Origin: Ovis canadensis
Lineage: Eukaryota; Chordata; Mammalia; Artiodactyla; Bovidae
Reading direction: 5' to 3'
DNA: 64,000 nucleotides
Assembly: GCF_042477335.2 (NCBI RefSeq)
Contig: NC_091262.1
Coordinates: forward strand, 37,483,001-37,547,000
This document shows, piece after piece, positions 21,476 through 33,022 of this stretch. The position numbers and the translations under genes were made by a program. The notes below the pieces were generated by a model. It had not been told where the DNA came from and made no database searches. It saw only the letters and a program-made list of their open reading frames with translations. Each line of letters starts with the position of its first letter. Within the stretch, counting starts at the first letter, position 1.

Positions 21476-22439
21476 TTGCTCAGTCTTGAATTATTTTAAT
21501 CATCCACTTTCAGACCCTACACAGGAGTAGCCAAGCAGCAGTGGAGAAAAATCACTGAAAACTACGAATATCTTTGTAAGACATTTGTAAGACACTTATG
21601 CAAACCTAGTCACCTCCTTGCTCCCATCGTCATCAGGAGCTACTATAGACCCTCCCCTCCCAGCTCTAAATTTCCTCCTTGTATGTGCACTCTCAGCCGA
21701 TGGCTTCATCTTCCACTCGGGAGGCCGTCGGCAGGATCCCACTTCAACCCGCCCACCTCCTGTCTTCTTTTCTCCTCTATATTCACTCTTCCTTTCTAGC
21801 TCAGCTATGATTGCTATTTCCGCTTCCACCCCTGACTTTTATCCCCACTGCTTCTTTATTTCCAGGAACTCCATGCTGTCCCACGTTTCTACCCTTTAGT
21901 TTCTTGTCTACTGTCATCTCTGTGGTCCGCAGTGGTGTGCAAATCTCTTGTACCTGAAAACAAATAACAGGAAGCTGCAGTTACCTCTGGATGACCTTGG
22001 TTCTTCCATGCCAGCACACAGAGTTGTGCTTCATAAATTTTACCTGCTTCCAAGTGTGAATCCCCGCCCCCGTCTTCACTTTTTCATTTCCAAATATCCC
22101 TCTAATTTCTGAGTCCACTTAAATGCATCTTCTGCTCCAGCCACCGGCTAAAGCAATGACTGCCAAAGTCGTCAATGTCATTGTTGTCACTAAAGCCACA
22201 ATTTCCAGCCCTCTCGGCAGTGTTTGGCATGTATGCTCACTCCCTAAACTCAAAATTCTATTTTCCTCTGGATGTGACACCACCCAAAGACGGTTATGAG
22301 ATGAAGATTATGGTATAATTTTTTCCACCAAGTCCACCCTTGTTCAAATAAAAGCATGTGTACGAAATGGCACTGCTTGCTGTGGAACAGAAATAACGGG
22401 TGATCATTACTGGTTAAATCCTGTTGCAATGTATTCTAT
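21476..22439. other. Unique sequence, possibly with an ancient repeat tail
   Basis: No gene recognised; a 93-codon frame at 21618 looks compositional (pyrimidine-rich). Segment 22130-22230 resembles a common old mammalian LINE-derived tail, but I cannot name the family. Confidence 0.4.
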
Positions 22440-22715
22440 TTTTAAAATATTTTTTATTTTATTACTTTTTAATTGGATAATTACTTTACAATGTGTTAGT
22501 TTCTTCTATACGACAACGTGAATTGGCCATAAGTATACATATATCCCCTCCTTTTTGAGCCTCCATCCCACCCCCACATCCTACCCGCCCCACCGGGTCA
22601 TCACAGGGCCCTGAGCTGAGCTCCCTGTGTAACTCCCCCCTAGCTGGCTATTTTACATATGCTAGAGTATGTATGTCAGTGTTACTCTGCCAGTTTATTC
22701 TAAAACCTTCCCCCA
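22440..22715 (-). mobile_element. L1 3' UTR (ruminant type)
   Basis: TTTTTAATTGGATAATTACT, TTTACAATGTGTTAGTTTC, ATACATATATCCCCTCC, AGCTGAGCTCCCTGTGT and TAGCTGGCTATTTTACATAT follow the antisense L1 3' UTR order; the same block appears at 30107. Confidence 0.88.
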
Positions 22716-22882
22716 CAACCTGTAAAGCCCGCCTGCCACCCTATCTGTTTTGTAGGAGAAGAAGAAATGGGGCTCCAGATGGGTTAAGGTCACACAAGGA
22801 CCAAGTCTAGGGCCACAGCCCGTTCACTGACTCTAAACACATTGCTTTCCGCATTCTCCAATGGCTTTTTAAAAAGTTTATT

Positions 22883-23090
22883 GGTAACTTCCCTAGCAGT
22901 CCAATGGTGAAGACTTCACCTTCCAGTGCAGGGGTTTTGGGTTTGGTCCCTGGTTGAGGAGCTAACATTTCTACATGCTTTGTGGCCAAAAAAAAACCCC
23001 GAAGCATAAAATAGAAGTAATATTGTAACAAATTCAATAATGACTTTAAAAAATGGTCCAGATAAAAAATAAATCTAAAAAAAGAGCATG
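22883..23090 (+). mobile_element. CHR-type SINE
   Basis: Head AACTTCCCTAGCAGTCCAATG, tail TTGTAACAAATTCAATAATG and ACTTTAAAAAATGGTCC. Same subfamily as the copy at 2988. Confidence 0.88.
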
Positions 23091-23094
23091 ATTT

Positions 23095-23180
23095 TTCTTC
23101 TCATTTCCATATCTACCCCTCCTTTTTCCTTCTTTTCTTCCTTCCCTCCTCCATTCCTTTTCCTTTCCTTTCCTTTATTG
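23095..23180. repeat. Polypyrimidine tract with (TTTCC)n
   Basis: Nearly pure C/T over about 85 bases, ending in four TTTCC-like units at 23158-23177. Confidence 0.8.
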
Positions 23181-23574
23181 TTTTGCAAATTTCTTCTTAT
23201 GAAGTGCTCAAATATTTGTCTTTTCTTTGTTTACCCCTCACCTTGAATGAAAACCATGAGTTTTGTTTGTGTTATTATTGGAGGTTTTGAGGTGCATGCC
23301 TTGAAGTAATTAACAATTAAAGTAAGATGGACTTTCTAAATGTTCAATACAACCAGAGTATTCTATTCTCCACCCCATGAACAGCAACAAAAAAATCCTC
23401 TTTGCAAGGGGCTCAAAACTGTTTTTAGTGATGAAGAATTCCTGTGGCTGATGAAGTTCACTCCTCTTGTCCTAGGATGTGGTCCTCAGCCCTGGATGTT
23501 TCACATATTCCTTCTGACCTTGACATAGAACCGTTTTCATGATTTAGAAGGCATTTTTTACTAGAGTCTGTTTT
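23181..23574. other. Unique sequence
   Basis: Nothing recognised. Confidence 0.45.
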
Positions 23575-23815
23575 TCCTCCTCAGGGGCTTCCCAGGTGGC
23601 ACTAGTGATCAAGAATCTGCTTGCCAGTGTGAAGAGACACAAGAGATGCAAGTTCAATTCCTGTGTTGGAAAGATTCTCTGGAGGAGGAAATGATACCCT
23701 GCTCCAGTATTCTTGCCTGGGAAATCCCATGGACAGAAAAGCCAGGTGGGCTACAGTCCATGGGTTCACAAAGAGTCGGACATGACTGAGCACAGCACAC
23801 ACACACTCCTCCTCA
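23575..23815 (+). mobile_element. Bov-tA SINE
   Basis: Head GGGGCTTCCCAGGTGGCAC, end CATGACTGAGCACAGCAC plus a short CA run. TCCTCCTCA at 23575-23583 and 23807-23815 is the target duplication. Confidence 0.92.
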
Positions 23816-23852
23816 TTTCTCGAATCCTTTTCTTTTCTTTACAAATTTCTGT

Positions 23853-24043
23853 CTCATTTAATGGGGCAAATATGGTGGCTCAGAAGGTAAAGCATCTGCC
23901 TGCAGTGCAGGAGACCTGAGTTCGATTCCTGGATCAGGAAGATCACCTGGAGAAGGAAATGGCAACCCACTGCAGTACCTTGCCTGGAAAATCCCATAGG
24001 CGGAGGAGCCTGGTAGGCTACAGTCCACGGGGACTCATTTAAT
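23853..24043 (+). mobile_element. Bov-tA SINE, 3'-truncated
   Basis: Ends abruptly after ACAGTCCACGGGGA, lacking the final BovA block. CTCATTTAAT at 23853-23862 and 24034-24043 is a perfect 10-bp duplication, so the short 3' end is original. Confidence 0.92.
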
Positions 24044-24417
24044 AATTTCTCTGCAAAACCCTTCATGGCCACCAACTGGACACTGGCTGATGCCTGCCAT
24101 ATGGCAAACATACCAAATGGGGCACCTTTCTCACTCACTCCAATTTCTCCCTCAAAACGGAACACTCTCCTAAATCTATTACTCCTGAATCCGCTAGAAT
24201 TTTTCGGCTACTCTTGTTCAAAGCAAGGTGGTGCAAATCAAGTTCATACTTGGAACTTGGGTGGTTCAGGCCAATGTTTTCTGAAATAACATTTGTTTAT
24301 TTTTTGATTCTTAAATAGTAGAGTTAGAAAGAAGGAAAACTGGGAAATAGATAATAGTATAAACAATAAAATAAAAAGACATTTTCAATCCCACCTTCCA
24401 AAAGTAATCATTATGAC
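24044..24417. other. Unique sequence
   Basis: Nothing recognised. Confidence 0.45.
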
Positions 24418-25053
24418 ACTGGGTTTGTCAGGTATTCCCTTTATGATGCTAACGCCTGTTCTTTCTATACTCATTTGTTCAGAGTTTTCATCGTGAAAGA
24501 TGAAGAATTTTGGCAAATGCTTTTTCTGCACCTATTTAGGTGATAACATGATCTTTTGTCTTTCATTTTATTAATGTAGCCTGTTGCATTTATTGATTCA
24601 TGTATGTTGAACTATCCTTGTATCTCAAGAATAAACCCCCCTTGAACATGGTATATGATCATTTATTTTTGCATTTATATTCACCAGAGATACCGAACTG
24701 TACTTTTTTTTTTTTTGTAATATCCTTATCTGGCTTTGGTATCGGTAATTCTGGCCTCATAAAATGAGTGTGAAAGTATATCCTCCTCCTCAATATTGTG
24801 GAAGAGTTTGAGAAGGATTGGTGTTTAAATGTGTGCTCCAATTCACCAGTGAAGCCATCTGGTTCTGAAATTTTCTTTGTTGGGAAGTTTTTGATTACTG
24901 TCTCTATCTTTCCAGTCTTTATTGATCCATTTCAATTTTCTATTTTTTCATGATTCAGTCTTGGTAGGTTGTATGTTTCTAAGAATGTATCCATTTTTCT
25001 AGAATATCCAATTTGTTGGTATATAATTTTTCACAATAGTCTCTATGGTTCTT

Positions 25054-25930
25054 TGAATTTCTGTTATATCAGTTTTATTTTTTTTTTCTATGTTCCAATA
25101 AAACTTTATTTGGCCCATCCCGATCAAGTTTAATAATGTTTAATAGATATTTTTAAAACATGAGTAATAGCAATTCCTCTGTAATAACAATTATATATGA
25201 ACTCCTTGTCAAGATCAGCAGCTTGTTCCTTTACCAAAAAAGTAAAGCCGCCCTCTGAGGACAAATGGCACGTGAGAGCGGTGAACGTCTCCTTTTCTTA
25301 AAAAAAAAAAAAGAAACCCCAACACTTCATATTTACATATTTCCCAGGTAAAAATCGGTCAGTACGGTTAACTGGTTTTAAATACAAGTTTCTAATGTGC
25401 TGTAGGTTTCAATGTACAGATCCTAGTTAGCTGATTAGACTTCAGGTGCTGTTGAGGTGAGGGTGAACACAGCCTACGATCAACACTGGGGGATCCTCTG
25501 TTTACAGATTGGCTCCTATGGGCATCTCTGGGGGGAGCTGAACGCCGGTGGTGGAAACGGAAGAGCGTTTGCCGGGGACCGGACTCCATGCCTCTGCAGA
25601 GGGCCTGCCATGCTACACACCAGCCCCGGAGGCTCTGTGAACGCGTGCACATCTGGTTTGCTAAGTAACTTCAGTTGTGTCTGACTCTGTGCGACCCCAT
25701 AGACGGCAGCCCACCAGGCTCCCCCGTCCCTGGGATTCTCCAGGCAAGAACACTGGAGTGGGTTGCCATTTCCTTCTCCAATGCATGAAAGTGAAAAGTG
25801 AAATTGAAGTCACTCAGTCGTGTCCGACTCTTCACGACCCCATGGACTGCAGCCTACCAGGCTCCTCCGTCCGTGGGGTTTTCCAGGCAAGAGCACTGGA
25901 GTGGGGTGAATTTCTGTTATATCAGTTTTA
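25054..25930 (-). pseudogene. Processed retrocopy, parent unknown, with a 24-bp duplication
   Basis: An 829-bp insertion (25078-25906) inside L1. It begins at the left with ten T (25078-25087), the complement of a poly(A) tail. An AATAAA signal reads on the minus strand at 25110-25105, 17 bases upstream of the tail. A 24-bp target duplication, identical in both copies, lies at 25054-25077 and 25907-25930. These are hallmarks of L1-driven retrotransposition of a polyadenylated minus-strand RNA. The longest sense frame (25652 to 25392) is 86 codons and ends in a stop. I do not recognise the protein or 3' UTR, so the parent could be an mRNA or a noncoding RNA. Its 5' end is a Bov-A2. Confidence 0.8.
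25656..25906 (-). mobile_element. Bov-A2 SINE forming the 5' end of the retrocopy
   Basis: Antisense Bov-A2 dimer with both BovA monomers and the ATGCATGAAAGTGAAAAGTG linker. Its 3' end joins the retrocopy body at about 25656. Its 5' end is truncated by about 20 bases exactly at the retrocopy's target duplication. No separate duplication surrounds it. Confidence 0.88.
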
Positions 25931-26390
25931 ATGTTGCCTCTTTCATTTCTGATTTTATGTGTCTGAGTGTTCTCTCTTCTTTCCCTCAGTTGTTCTACCT
26001 AAAGGGTTTAATAATTTTTTTGTCTTTTTTTTTTAAAAAAACAGCTCTTATAGTTTTGTTGATTTTTTTCTGTTATTCTGGTCTCTATCTCATTTATTTC
26101 TGCTCTTATATTTGTTATTTCCTTCCTTTTACTTACTTTGCAATTAGTTTGTTCTTTTTGTGGTTCCTTGAGGAACAGTTAGGTTGTGTATTCGTGAAGT
26201 TTTTTCTTTCTAAATGTAGGTCTTCATCACTTTCAACTTCCCTGTTAGAACTGCTTTTGCTGCATCCCGTTAAGTTTTGATATATTGTGTTTCCAGTTTT
26301 GTTTGTTCCAGGATATTTTAGATTTTTTTCTTTGACCCCCTGGTTGTTCAAGTGTATATTGTTTAATTTCCACGAACATGTGATCAGTTT

Positions 26391-26774
26391 TGTTTTCCGC
26401 TGTGCTTCCAGGGCTTACCACAGTTACCCGGGTTAGGGAAGGCATCCTACACAACTTGGCTACATCACTGAGTGGGTACATGCACCTGCGGTTTTCTGTT
26501 CCCACTACACCGTGTATACATTCCTCAGCTGCCTATTCTCTTTCTGTTCTATTTTGATGAAAAAAAGGTTATTTTTTGTACTTTTCTGGGGTGCACATGG
26601 TAACTTACAGATTGGGTCCATGCTCAATAGACTCACGAACTCTAAAGGACCTTATTATTATATGTTGGTGGTGTTTAACTATTTCACTTCTCTTTTTAAA
26701 AAGTTTTTGTTTATTTTATTAGATTTTGGGGGCAGAAGATTCTGTAATGCAATTTAAAAGTACCTTCCTTTAAA
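26391..26774. other. Unique sequence
   Basis: Follows the L1 break; nothing recognised. Confidence 0.4.
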
Positions 26775-26988
26775 AATATTATTTACTTAATTTATTTATT
26801 TGCTTGGCCACGTCAGGTCTTTAGCTGCATCATGTGGGATCTTGAGCTGCAGGGAAAGGCTCTTCGGTTGCTGCATGTGGGCCCAATAGTGGCGGTGAGG
26901 GTTTAGTTGCTTTGAGGTATGTGAGATCTTGGTTCTCTGATTAGAAAGCAATGTCTCTAACCTTAATAGCACCACCAGGGAAGTCTCT
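26775..26988 (-). mobile_element. CHR-type SINE, long form
   Basis: Antisense CHR ending CACCACCAGGGAAGTC at the right. GCTGCATGTGGGCCCAATAG and TTGGTTCTCTGATTAG mark the long body and a decayed B box. Confidence 0.85.
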
Positions 26989-27753
26989 AATGATTTCACT
27001 TCTAATCACATGAGGTTTTGATTCTACTTAGGATGCTATTTCCTTTTGATTTGCAGGGTCACCTTTCATATCTTCAGGGCAGCAAGGATAAGCCAGCTTC
27101 TGCAGCCCCAGCTTACTACCGCCATGGTCCCCCAGCCAGCCTGATCTGTCCTGATCTCTGACAGTCTCCACCACTTACTGACAAAAGCTCACATAAAACA
27201 AAACACGCTGGGGAAGAAAATCTCCGGCAAGGCGCCTAGGAAACAGCGGAAAAACAAACACACCAAACCACACCAGTTAAATTGGAAAATAATCCATTTA
27301 GGCTGACTTTCAAAACTAGCCCCCCACCCCCCCACTCCCGTGCCAGTGGCAAAAGAGGAGATGTTCTTTGCCGTTCATCATTTGTCTTCCCTGGGAAGGA
27401 AAGGAAGCAGGCAGCATTGTGTGAGAAGTGGTCCCCCAGGAGTGAGCTCTATCTCTTCCAGTGACATTAATCTTTGAAAAAAAAAAAAAACCACAACAAG
27501 AATCCTCAGGGAGTCGCCACATGACAGCCTCAGGAGCTGTTTCAGAGGGGAGGTGTTTGTGCTTGTTGAGACTTCATCCTGGAAAACAATTTTCTTCTCA
27601 AGATGCATGGAAGTGAGTTATGGAAAGTTGGAGGAAATATGGAAAATCATCTGAAATGAAGCAATTTGGCTTACTTCTTCTGGGAGAGAGATTTTTGTTC
27701 AAAAATATCTATCATAGAGCCATCAATATTAATGTGTACTTTCCTAGAGCTAT
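26989..27753. other. Unique sequence with homopolymers
   Basis: A C-rich run (27320-27339, quadruplex-capable on the minus strand) and poly(A) at 27478-27490. No exon recognised. Confidence 0.45.
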
Positions 27754-27972
27754 GGGCTTCCCAGCGGGCGCAGATGGTAAGGAGTCCTCCTGCAGTGCAG
27801 GAGACCTGGGTTTGATCCCCTGGGTCAGGAAGATCCCCTGGAGAAGGGAATGGTAACCTACTCCAGTATTCTTGCCTGGAGAATTCCATGAACAGAGGAG
27901 CCTGTGGGCTATACAGTCCACTGGGTTGCATAGAGTTGGACACAACTGAGTGACTGTCACTTTCACTTTCAA
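27754..27972 (+). mobile_element. Bov-tA SINE
   Basis: Head GGGCTTCCCAGCGGGCGCAG, end GGACACAACTGAGTGACTG with the TCACTTTCACTTTC tail. Confidence 0.9.
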
Positions 27973-28027
27973 AGATGACAGAAATATTTGGAGAGCCTCT
28001 TATGAAGGAAAAAAAAACAAACACATG

Positions 28028-28233
28028 TCTTAGAGCAGTTTTCCCCAAACTTTTTGGCACCAAGGACCAGTTTCGTGGAAGACAATTTTTCCATGGATTG
28101 GGGGTCGGGGATGGTTTCAGCATGATTTAAGCCCATTACACTTATTGTGCACTTAATCCTATTTTTATTACATCAGTTCCACCTCAGATCATCAGGCATT
28201 AGGTCCCAGAGGCTGGGAACCCCTGTCTTCCAG
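28028..28233 (+). mobile_element. MER1-type hAT DNA transposon
   Basis: 190-bp non-autonomous hAT (28036-28225) with terminal inverted repeats CAGTTTTCCCCAAAC and GGCTGGGAACCCCTG. Internal TTCGTGGAAGACAATTTTTC and CACCTCAGATCATCAGGCAT match MER1 (Charlie3-related). The 8-bp duplication TCTTAGAG / TCTTCCAG has two mismatches. Confidence 0.85.
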
Positions 28234-28875
28234 GAAGTAAGAGATGTGCCAGGACAGAAGGCGACACCTTTGTCATAGTACATATTTTTGCACGTGCATC
28301 TGTTTCATGCCCTCTCAGCCAGGGCCCTGGAAGGCTTGATGTGGATGAAATGGCGGGACGTGGAAGATGGTGGCCAGGACATGCCTGGTCGGGGGAGGGG
28401 TCGGTGTTGCAGGCTTCTCTCTCCAGAGGTCACACGGGAGCTGCTAACTCCTGTCTCTGTTCCTTTATGACTCCACTTGGGAAATTAAGGTTCAGATAAT
28501 TAACTTCTGCTGCTTCTTAAACCTGTCAGACATAAGCCACGTGAGCACACAGAGGCTGCTTTTTCTGGCCCAGCATGTGCACAAAACCTCTCTTGCTGGC
28601 CAACTTGGCAGGTGTTCTAGAACAGAAGCCCTGGCTGCTAAGTCACCAATAATAAAACCTCAGTGGGTAAGTATTGCCAACTGGCTCCTGTCCCAGTGGG
28701 TTCTCTATGAGACGACTTCCGGGGCAAGGGGTGCAGGGAGGACTCTAGCCATAACAATGCTCCTAGGACAGGACTAGAATGCTGGTGAGGTTCTTGTGAG
28801 CATCGCCTCCACCTCCACCTGCTCTAGTTGTTCCTCCTGTCTTCCTCCTTCCGTTTGCTCCTTACCTTGGCTCTG
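28234..28875. other. Unique sequence
   Basis: Nothing recognised. A faint MIR-like patch at 28475-28510 is too weak to call. Confidence 0.4.
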
Positions 28876-29092
28876 CTTGGGCTTCCCTGGTGGCTCAGAT
28901 GGTAAAGAATCCGCCTGCAATGAGTGAGACCCAAGTTTGATCCCTGGATCGGGAAGATCCCCTGGAGGAGGGCATGGCTACCCAGTCCAGTATTCTTGCC
29001 TGGGAAATCCCATAGACAGAGGAGCTTGGTGGGCTACGGTCCATGGGGTCACAAAGAGTCGGGCTCGACTGAGCGACAAACATTTTCACTTT
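28876..29092 (+). mobile_element. Bov-tA SINE
   Basis: Head GGGCTTCCCTGGTGGCTCAG, end GGGCTCGACTGAGCGACAAA followed by CATTTTCACTTTTTG. Confidence 0.92.
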
Positions 29093-29387
29093 TTGACTGT
29101 CCTAGGGCTCAGGGCTAAAGATGGACTTTCCCAGCACAATGGTTCATGGAACCTTCTTACCTTGGGATGGATGCCCTCTCACCATCCTTGTTTCTGTGCT
29201 CCATCCTGAGCCCACTCTCTACAGTCCACCTCTCTGTCACTTTTGCTAAAGTCCAAGATGACACTCAGGTGATATGACTGCCACCTCACACAGCAGAGCC
29301 ATCACAAGGACTCTCAACAGGTGAACTACCCCTACTTCCGAAGGTCACAGGGACTGGTGTGCATAAGCCTCTCTCCTGGCCCCTGTG

Positions 29388-29640
29388 GGAGACAGAGTAA
29401 TGACCCCCAAAGTTGTCCACATCCCCATTCCCAGAACCTGTGAACACGTTCTCTTGCGTCACACAGAAGACTGCGTATGTGATCAGGGAAATGAATCCAG
29501 AGATGTGGAGATTAACCTGAATTCCCTGGGGAGGGCACCTGTAAGTGAATCAGAGAAGGGGAGTCTGAAGACGTGAGGACAAAGCAAAAGTCAGAGAGAC
29601 GTGAGTTGTGAGCCATGGAGTCGGGGCACCCTCTGCCTGA
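29388..29640 (+). mobile_element. MaLR/MLT-type LTR relic
   Basis: GACCCCCAAAGTTGTCCACA, then CCCAGAACCTGTGAACACG, GTATGTGATCAGGGAAATGA and TCAGAGAAGGGGAGTCTGAA follow the order of an old mammalian LTR. Family inferred from memory of the consensus; boundaries are loose. Confidence 0.5.
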
Positions 29641-30106
29641 GGTGGGGGTTGGATTTGGAGTTGAGACATGATCAGTGAGTTCCTGTCACTCCAGCCCTTC
29701 CTCCTACAAAGTCCCTTAGATACTGATTGGATTGCTTATACCCACAGTGAACATTTCTAAAGATTCTAAAGAGATTCTAAAGATTCCAGAAATCTGAACC
29801 CCTTCCCAGTTCATGGCGGAGGATCATCGAAAAACACCGCCTCATCTCTCAGACTCAATCTTCGTGCCTCAGAACACCTCCTGGGCCCTTGTTCTACCAG
29901 GACTCTGCTTCCTCACCTCGTCCCTCCTTGTTCTTGACGAGCTATGAGCTCTCAGCAGTGGTGGATGATACGGAACGAGCAGGGGGAGCCCAGAGCCTGT
30001 GAGGAAGTGTAGCCCGATCACAAAATGACATCAAAGTCTATGCTTTTATTCCCCCGCCACCCAGTGAAAAGAGTAAAACATTTATTGATGTATCAGTTTC
30101 ATTCTT
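29641..30106. other. Unique sequence
   Basis: Contains a small direct repeat (AAAGATTCTAAAGAGATTCT and continuation, 29758-29787). No exon recognised. Confidence 0.45.
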
Positions 30107-30480
30107 TTTAAAAATTTGCTTTTATTTTTAATTGGCGGATAATTGCTTTACAGCGTTGTGTTGGTTTCTGCCATACAGCAACGTAAACCAGCTGTAAGTA
30201 TACGTTTGTCATCTCCCTCCTGAGCCCCTCTCCCACCCTCTGGGCCGTCACAGAGCACCGAGCTGAGCTCCATGTGCTCCACAGCAGCTTCCCCCTAGCT
30301 AGCTGCTTTTACATATGATAGAGTGTATGTCTCAGTGCTGCTCTCTCAATTTGTTCCACCCTCTCCTTCCCTTGTTGTGTCCACAAGGCCACGCCCTACT
30401 TCTGCGTCTCTATTACTACCCTGCAAATAGGTCCATCAGTACCATTTTTCTAGATTCCATATATATATGCTTTGCGTGTG
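30107..30480 (-). mobile_element. L1 3' UTR (ruminant type)
   Basis: TTTTTAATTGGCGGATAATT, TTTACAGCGTTGTGTTGG, GCTAGCTGCTTTTACATATG and TTTTTCTAGATTCCATATAT in antisense L1 order; homologous to 22440-22715 and extending further toward ORF2. Confidence 0.9.
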
Positions 30481-30484
30481 TGCG

Positions 30485-30655
30485 TGTTAACTGAGGAGTC
30501 ACCTCAGTTATGTCTGACTCCTTGAGACCCTGCGGACTATAGCCCCCAGGCTCCTCTGTCCATGGGATTCTCCAGGCAAGAACACTGGAGCGGATTGCCA
30601 TGCCCTCCCCCATGGGATCTTCCCAGCCCAGGGATTGAACCCACATCTCCTGCAT
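30485..30655 (-). mobile_element. Bov-tA SINE, head missing
   Basis: BovA body and part of the middle (GTTATGTCTGACTCCTTGAG to CACATCTCCTGCATT); the tRNA head is absent. It abuts the L1 fragment. Confidence 0.85.
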
Positions 30656-31404
30656 TAATTTTACTTTTTATCCTGAGAAAAATCATGATTTTTAAAAACT
30701 TGTTCACAGGATGAATAACAATCTGTGATCAAAGTTGGACAAACAGAACCCTAACTTCTGTGGCTGATTTCACAGTTTTTGACAAGTTTCTGGCTTTTCC
30801 AACAACAACTCAAGTTCCCCTGGGACCTCATTGGAATGAAGTCAGGACAACATGTTGAGTCTCGTGGCTCCATCATTTCATTCAATTCCCTACTTCTTTC
30901 TCCCCTTCTAGGTGCTTCTTTGTAGACTGATGTTCAAGGGTCCACTCAGCTGACATCCACCCACTCTGGCATTTCCATTATGAACCCTCCCAGTACTGGT
31001 CCTGAAGGAAAACATGCTCTTACCCAAACATGATATGCTTGTTTATTGAGAAAGGCATCCTTAGAGGATTATTGCCTTCCCCTAGTAATAGCTGAATGTG
31101 AGCAGACATAAGCTTTCACATGACCAGGATAATCCTCTCTGAGATAGTATCAATGTGTTTTTTATTTGTCAAAATGAAAACAGCTTCAATGTTTCTGATT
31201 GCGAAAGTAATAACATGTTTATTGTAGAAAGTTCAGGGGAAAAAAGTACAGATTGAATTACAAAGATGAAAATACATCACCCAGAGAAAGTCATAATTTA
31301 AACTTTGGAATATAAATTTCCAAATGTTTCACTAAACACACACACATTCACACGCATCTTTTGTTGTGATTTTATTTTAAAAATAGCATATTACTCATGT
31401 TAGC
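30656..31404. other. Unique AT-rich sequence
   Basis: 0.75 kb with nothing recognised apart from a short CA run at 31336-31346. Confidence 0.45.
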
Positions 31405-31635
31405 TAAGTTTTTTGTTGCTGTTTAGTCGCTCAGTTGTGTTTGACTCTTTGGTGACCCCATGGACTGCAGCCCGTCAGGCTCCTCTGTCCATGAAATTCT
31501 TCAGGCAAGAATACTGGAGTGAGTTGTCATTTCCTCCTCCAGGGGATCTTCTCACCCAGGGATCCAACCTGGGTCTCCTGCATTAGCAGGTGGATTCTTT
31601 ATGACTGAGCCACCTGGGAAGCCCAGGTAAGTTTT
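31405..31635 (-). mobile_element. Bov-tA SINE
   Basis: Full antisense copy, TTGTTGCTGTTTAGTCGCTC to GAGCCACCTGGGAAGCCC. TAAGTTTT at 31405 and 31628 is an 8-bp duplication. Confidence 0.92.
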
Positions 31636-31644
31636 ACTGTAGCA

Positions 31645-31990
31645 ATAAATGAACTCTGGATTCTCAGCGACTTGATAAAACAAAGGTTATTCCTCATTCA
31701 TATTTTTGCAGCACAAGTTGGCAAGGGCTCTGTTCTACTCAGCCGTTCAGGGAGCTGAGCTAATGGAGACGACAGTACTTTGTCTGGACCACGGGGTCAT
31801 CTTAGTGGCTGCAGGAGGGAAGCAAGACTGGAGAATCAGGCTTTGGGTTTCTACTTCCTTGGCCCCAAAATGACACAAGTCACTTCTACACACATCTCAT
31901 TGGCCAGAGCCAGTCGGATGATCCTACTCAGCTTCAGTGAAACTCTAGTTCTTTTATTTAACTTGTGAAATAACCAGGAGGCGGGAGGCA
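31645..31990 (-). mobile_element. Ancient interspersed repeat, class uncertain
   Basis: AAAGGTTATTCCTCATTCAT, AAGGGCTCTGTTCTACTCAG and CATCTCATTGGCCAGAGCC recall a common old mammalian LTR-type repeat in antisense. I cannot name the family with confidence. Confidence 0.4.
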
Positions 31991-32229
31991 TCTATTATGC
32001 ATGGGCAGCACATCCTAGTTTGCAGACTGTGTCCATCTATTCCTTCCTGCTTGCCCTCATCAACCCCATGATTGTCACCCACATTTGCCTGTTAAGGAGA
32101 CTGAGGTTTGCACAGGAATGTCACTTGCAAAAATCTGATCATTGGCAAGGGTGGTGGTAGAGATGAGCCATCTGTGCCCTCCTCTGGGGCTCATAGAGAC
32201 CCGAATGGCAGTCAGGAGATTTTTAATTG

Positions 32230-32330
32230 CATGCATTTCAGACAGAAGCAGCGTGAGGCTCCGAGACGTTAAGACACCTGCCCCGGGTGGCACAGCCAAG
32301 ACTCCACTCCAGGCCTAGTGTCCGTCCTGC
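32230..32330 (-). mobile_element. MIR SINE
   Basis: GTGAGGCTCCGAGACGTTAA, then ACACCTGCCCCGGGTGGCAC is the antisense MIR core. Confidence 0.65.
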
Positions 32331-32910
32331 TACGTGGAGCTGTCATTCAGGTAGCGATTCTGTATGGATCAGTGGAAACAAGTTAGCGATGATCCGAGGT
32401 GGGGGCCTGAGAGCTTGGAGAAAAAGAGAAGTCAATGAAGAATGGATTCAGCACGGTGACTGACTTCATCTCCTAATGTTTATTTTCCATTCATACGCCA
32501 CTCAGCACATCTCATATATTCTTAATGAGAACAGTCTATTAATGCCAATGGGATTGATCTTGAAGGAAGCATTAGGGGCGGTAGAACGTGACCGCTGTGC
32601 AGTATTGACTAGGAATCATTATCCGACCACATTTGCTCTGACCTTATCATTAGCTGGCAAAGAGAACTAGGACATCAGTGTGTTTCTACAAAGCTGTGTC
32701 CATGGCTGGGGGAAGGCCTGAGCCTACTGTGGAGATGAACACACGTGAATGGCCTCATGTGAAGAGCTGGCCCCGTGATGGACAAAGCAAAGAACTGGAG
32801 GGGCCTCCAGGCTCCCACCCACTCCTCCCCCTGCCTCCTGGGCTCAGGGTCCTGCCAGCTTCTGTGACATCGGAGGCTCACACGACACATAGCAGGATGA
32901 TACTAAGAGA
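32331..32910. other. Unique sequence
   Basis: Nothing recognised. Overlapping frames near 32678-32995 on both strands lack protein features. Confidence 0.45.
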
Positions 32911-33015
32911 TTTCACCTCCACATGCTCTTTGTGCCTCAGTCTCCTCACCTGCAAACTGGGTAGTTATTATACTTCACTCATCCACTTCTTGTGAGGATT
33001 ACATGAGTTAATAAC
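32911..33015 (+). mobile_element. MIR SINE
   Basis: TGTGCCTCAGTCTCCTCACC, then GCAAACTGGGTAGTTATTAT and GTGAGGATTACATGAGTTAA: the 3' half of MIR in sense. Confidence 0.8.
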
Positions 33016-33022
33016 GCAAACC

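Larger units (their letters stand above)
24418..26390 (-). mobile_element. L1 ORF2 fragment, split by an 829-bp retrocopy
   Basis: Antisense L1 reverse-transcriptase region. Left: ATTTATTGATTCATGTATGT, TGGCTTTGGTATCGGTAA, GAAGCCATCTGGTTCTGAA. Right: ATTTCTGCTCTTATATTTG, TTTGACCCCCTGGTTGTTCA. Text on the two sides is contiguous once 25078-25930 is removed. Many stops in the sense frame. Confidence 0.88.
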
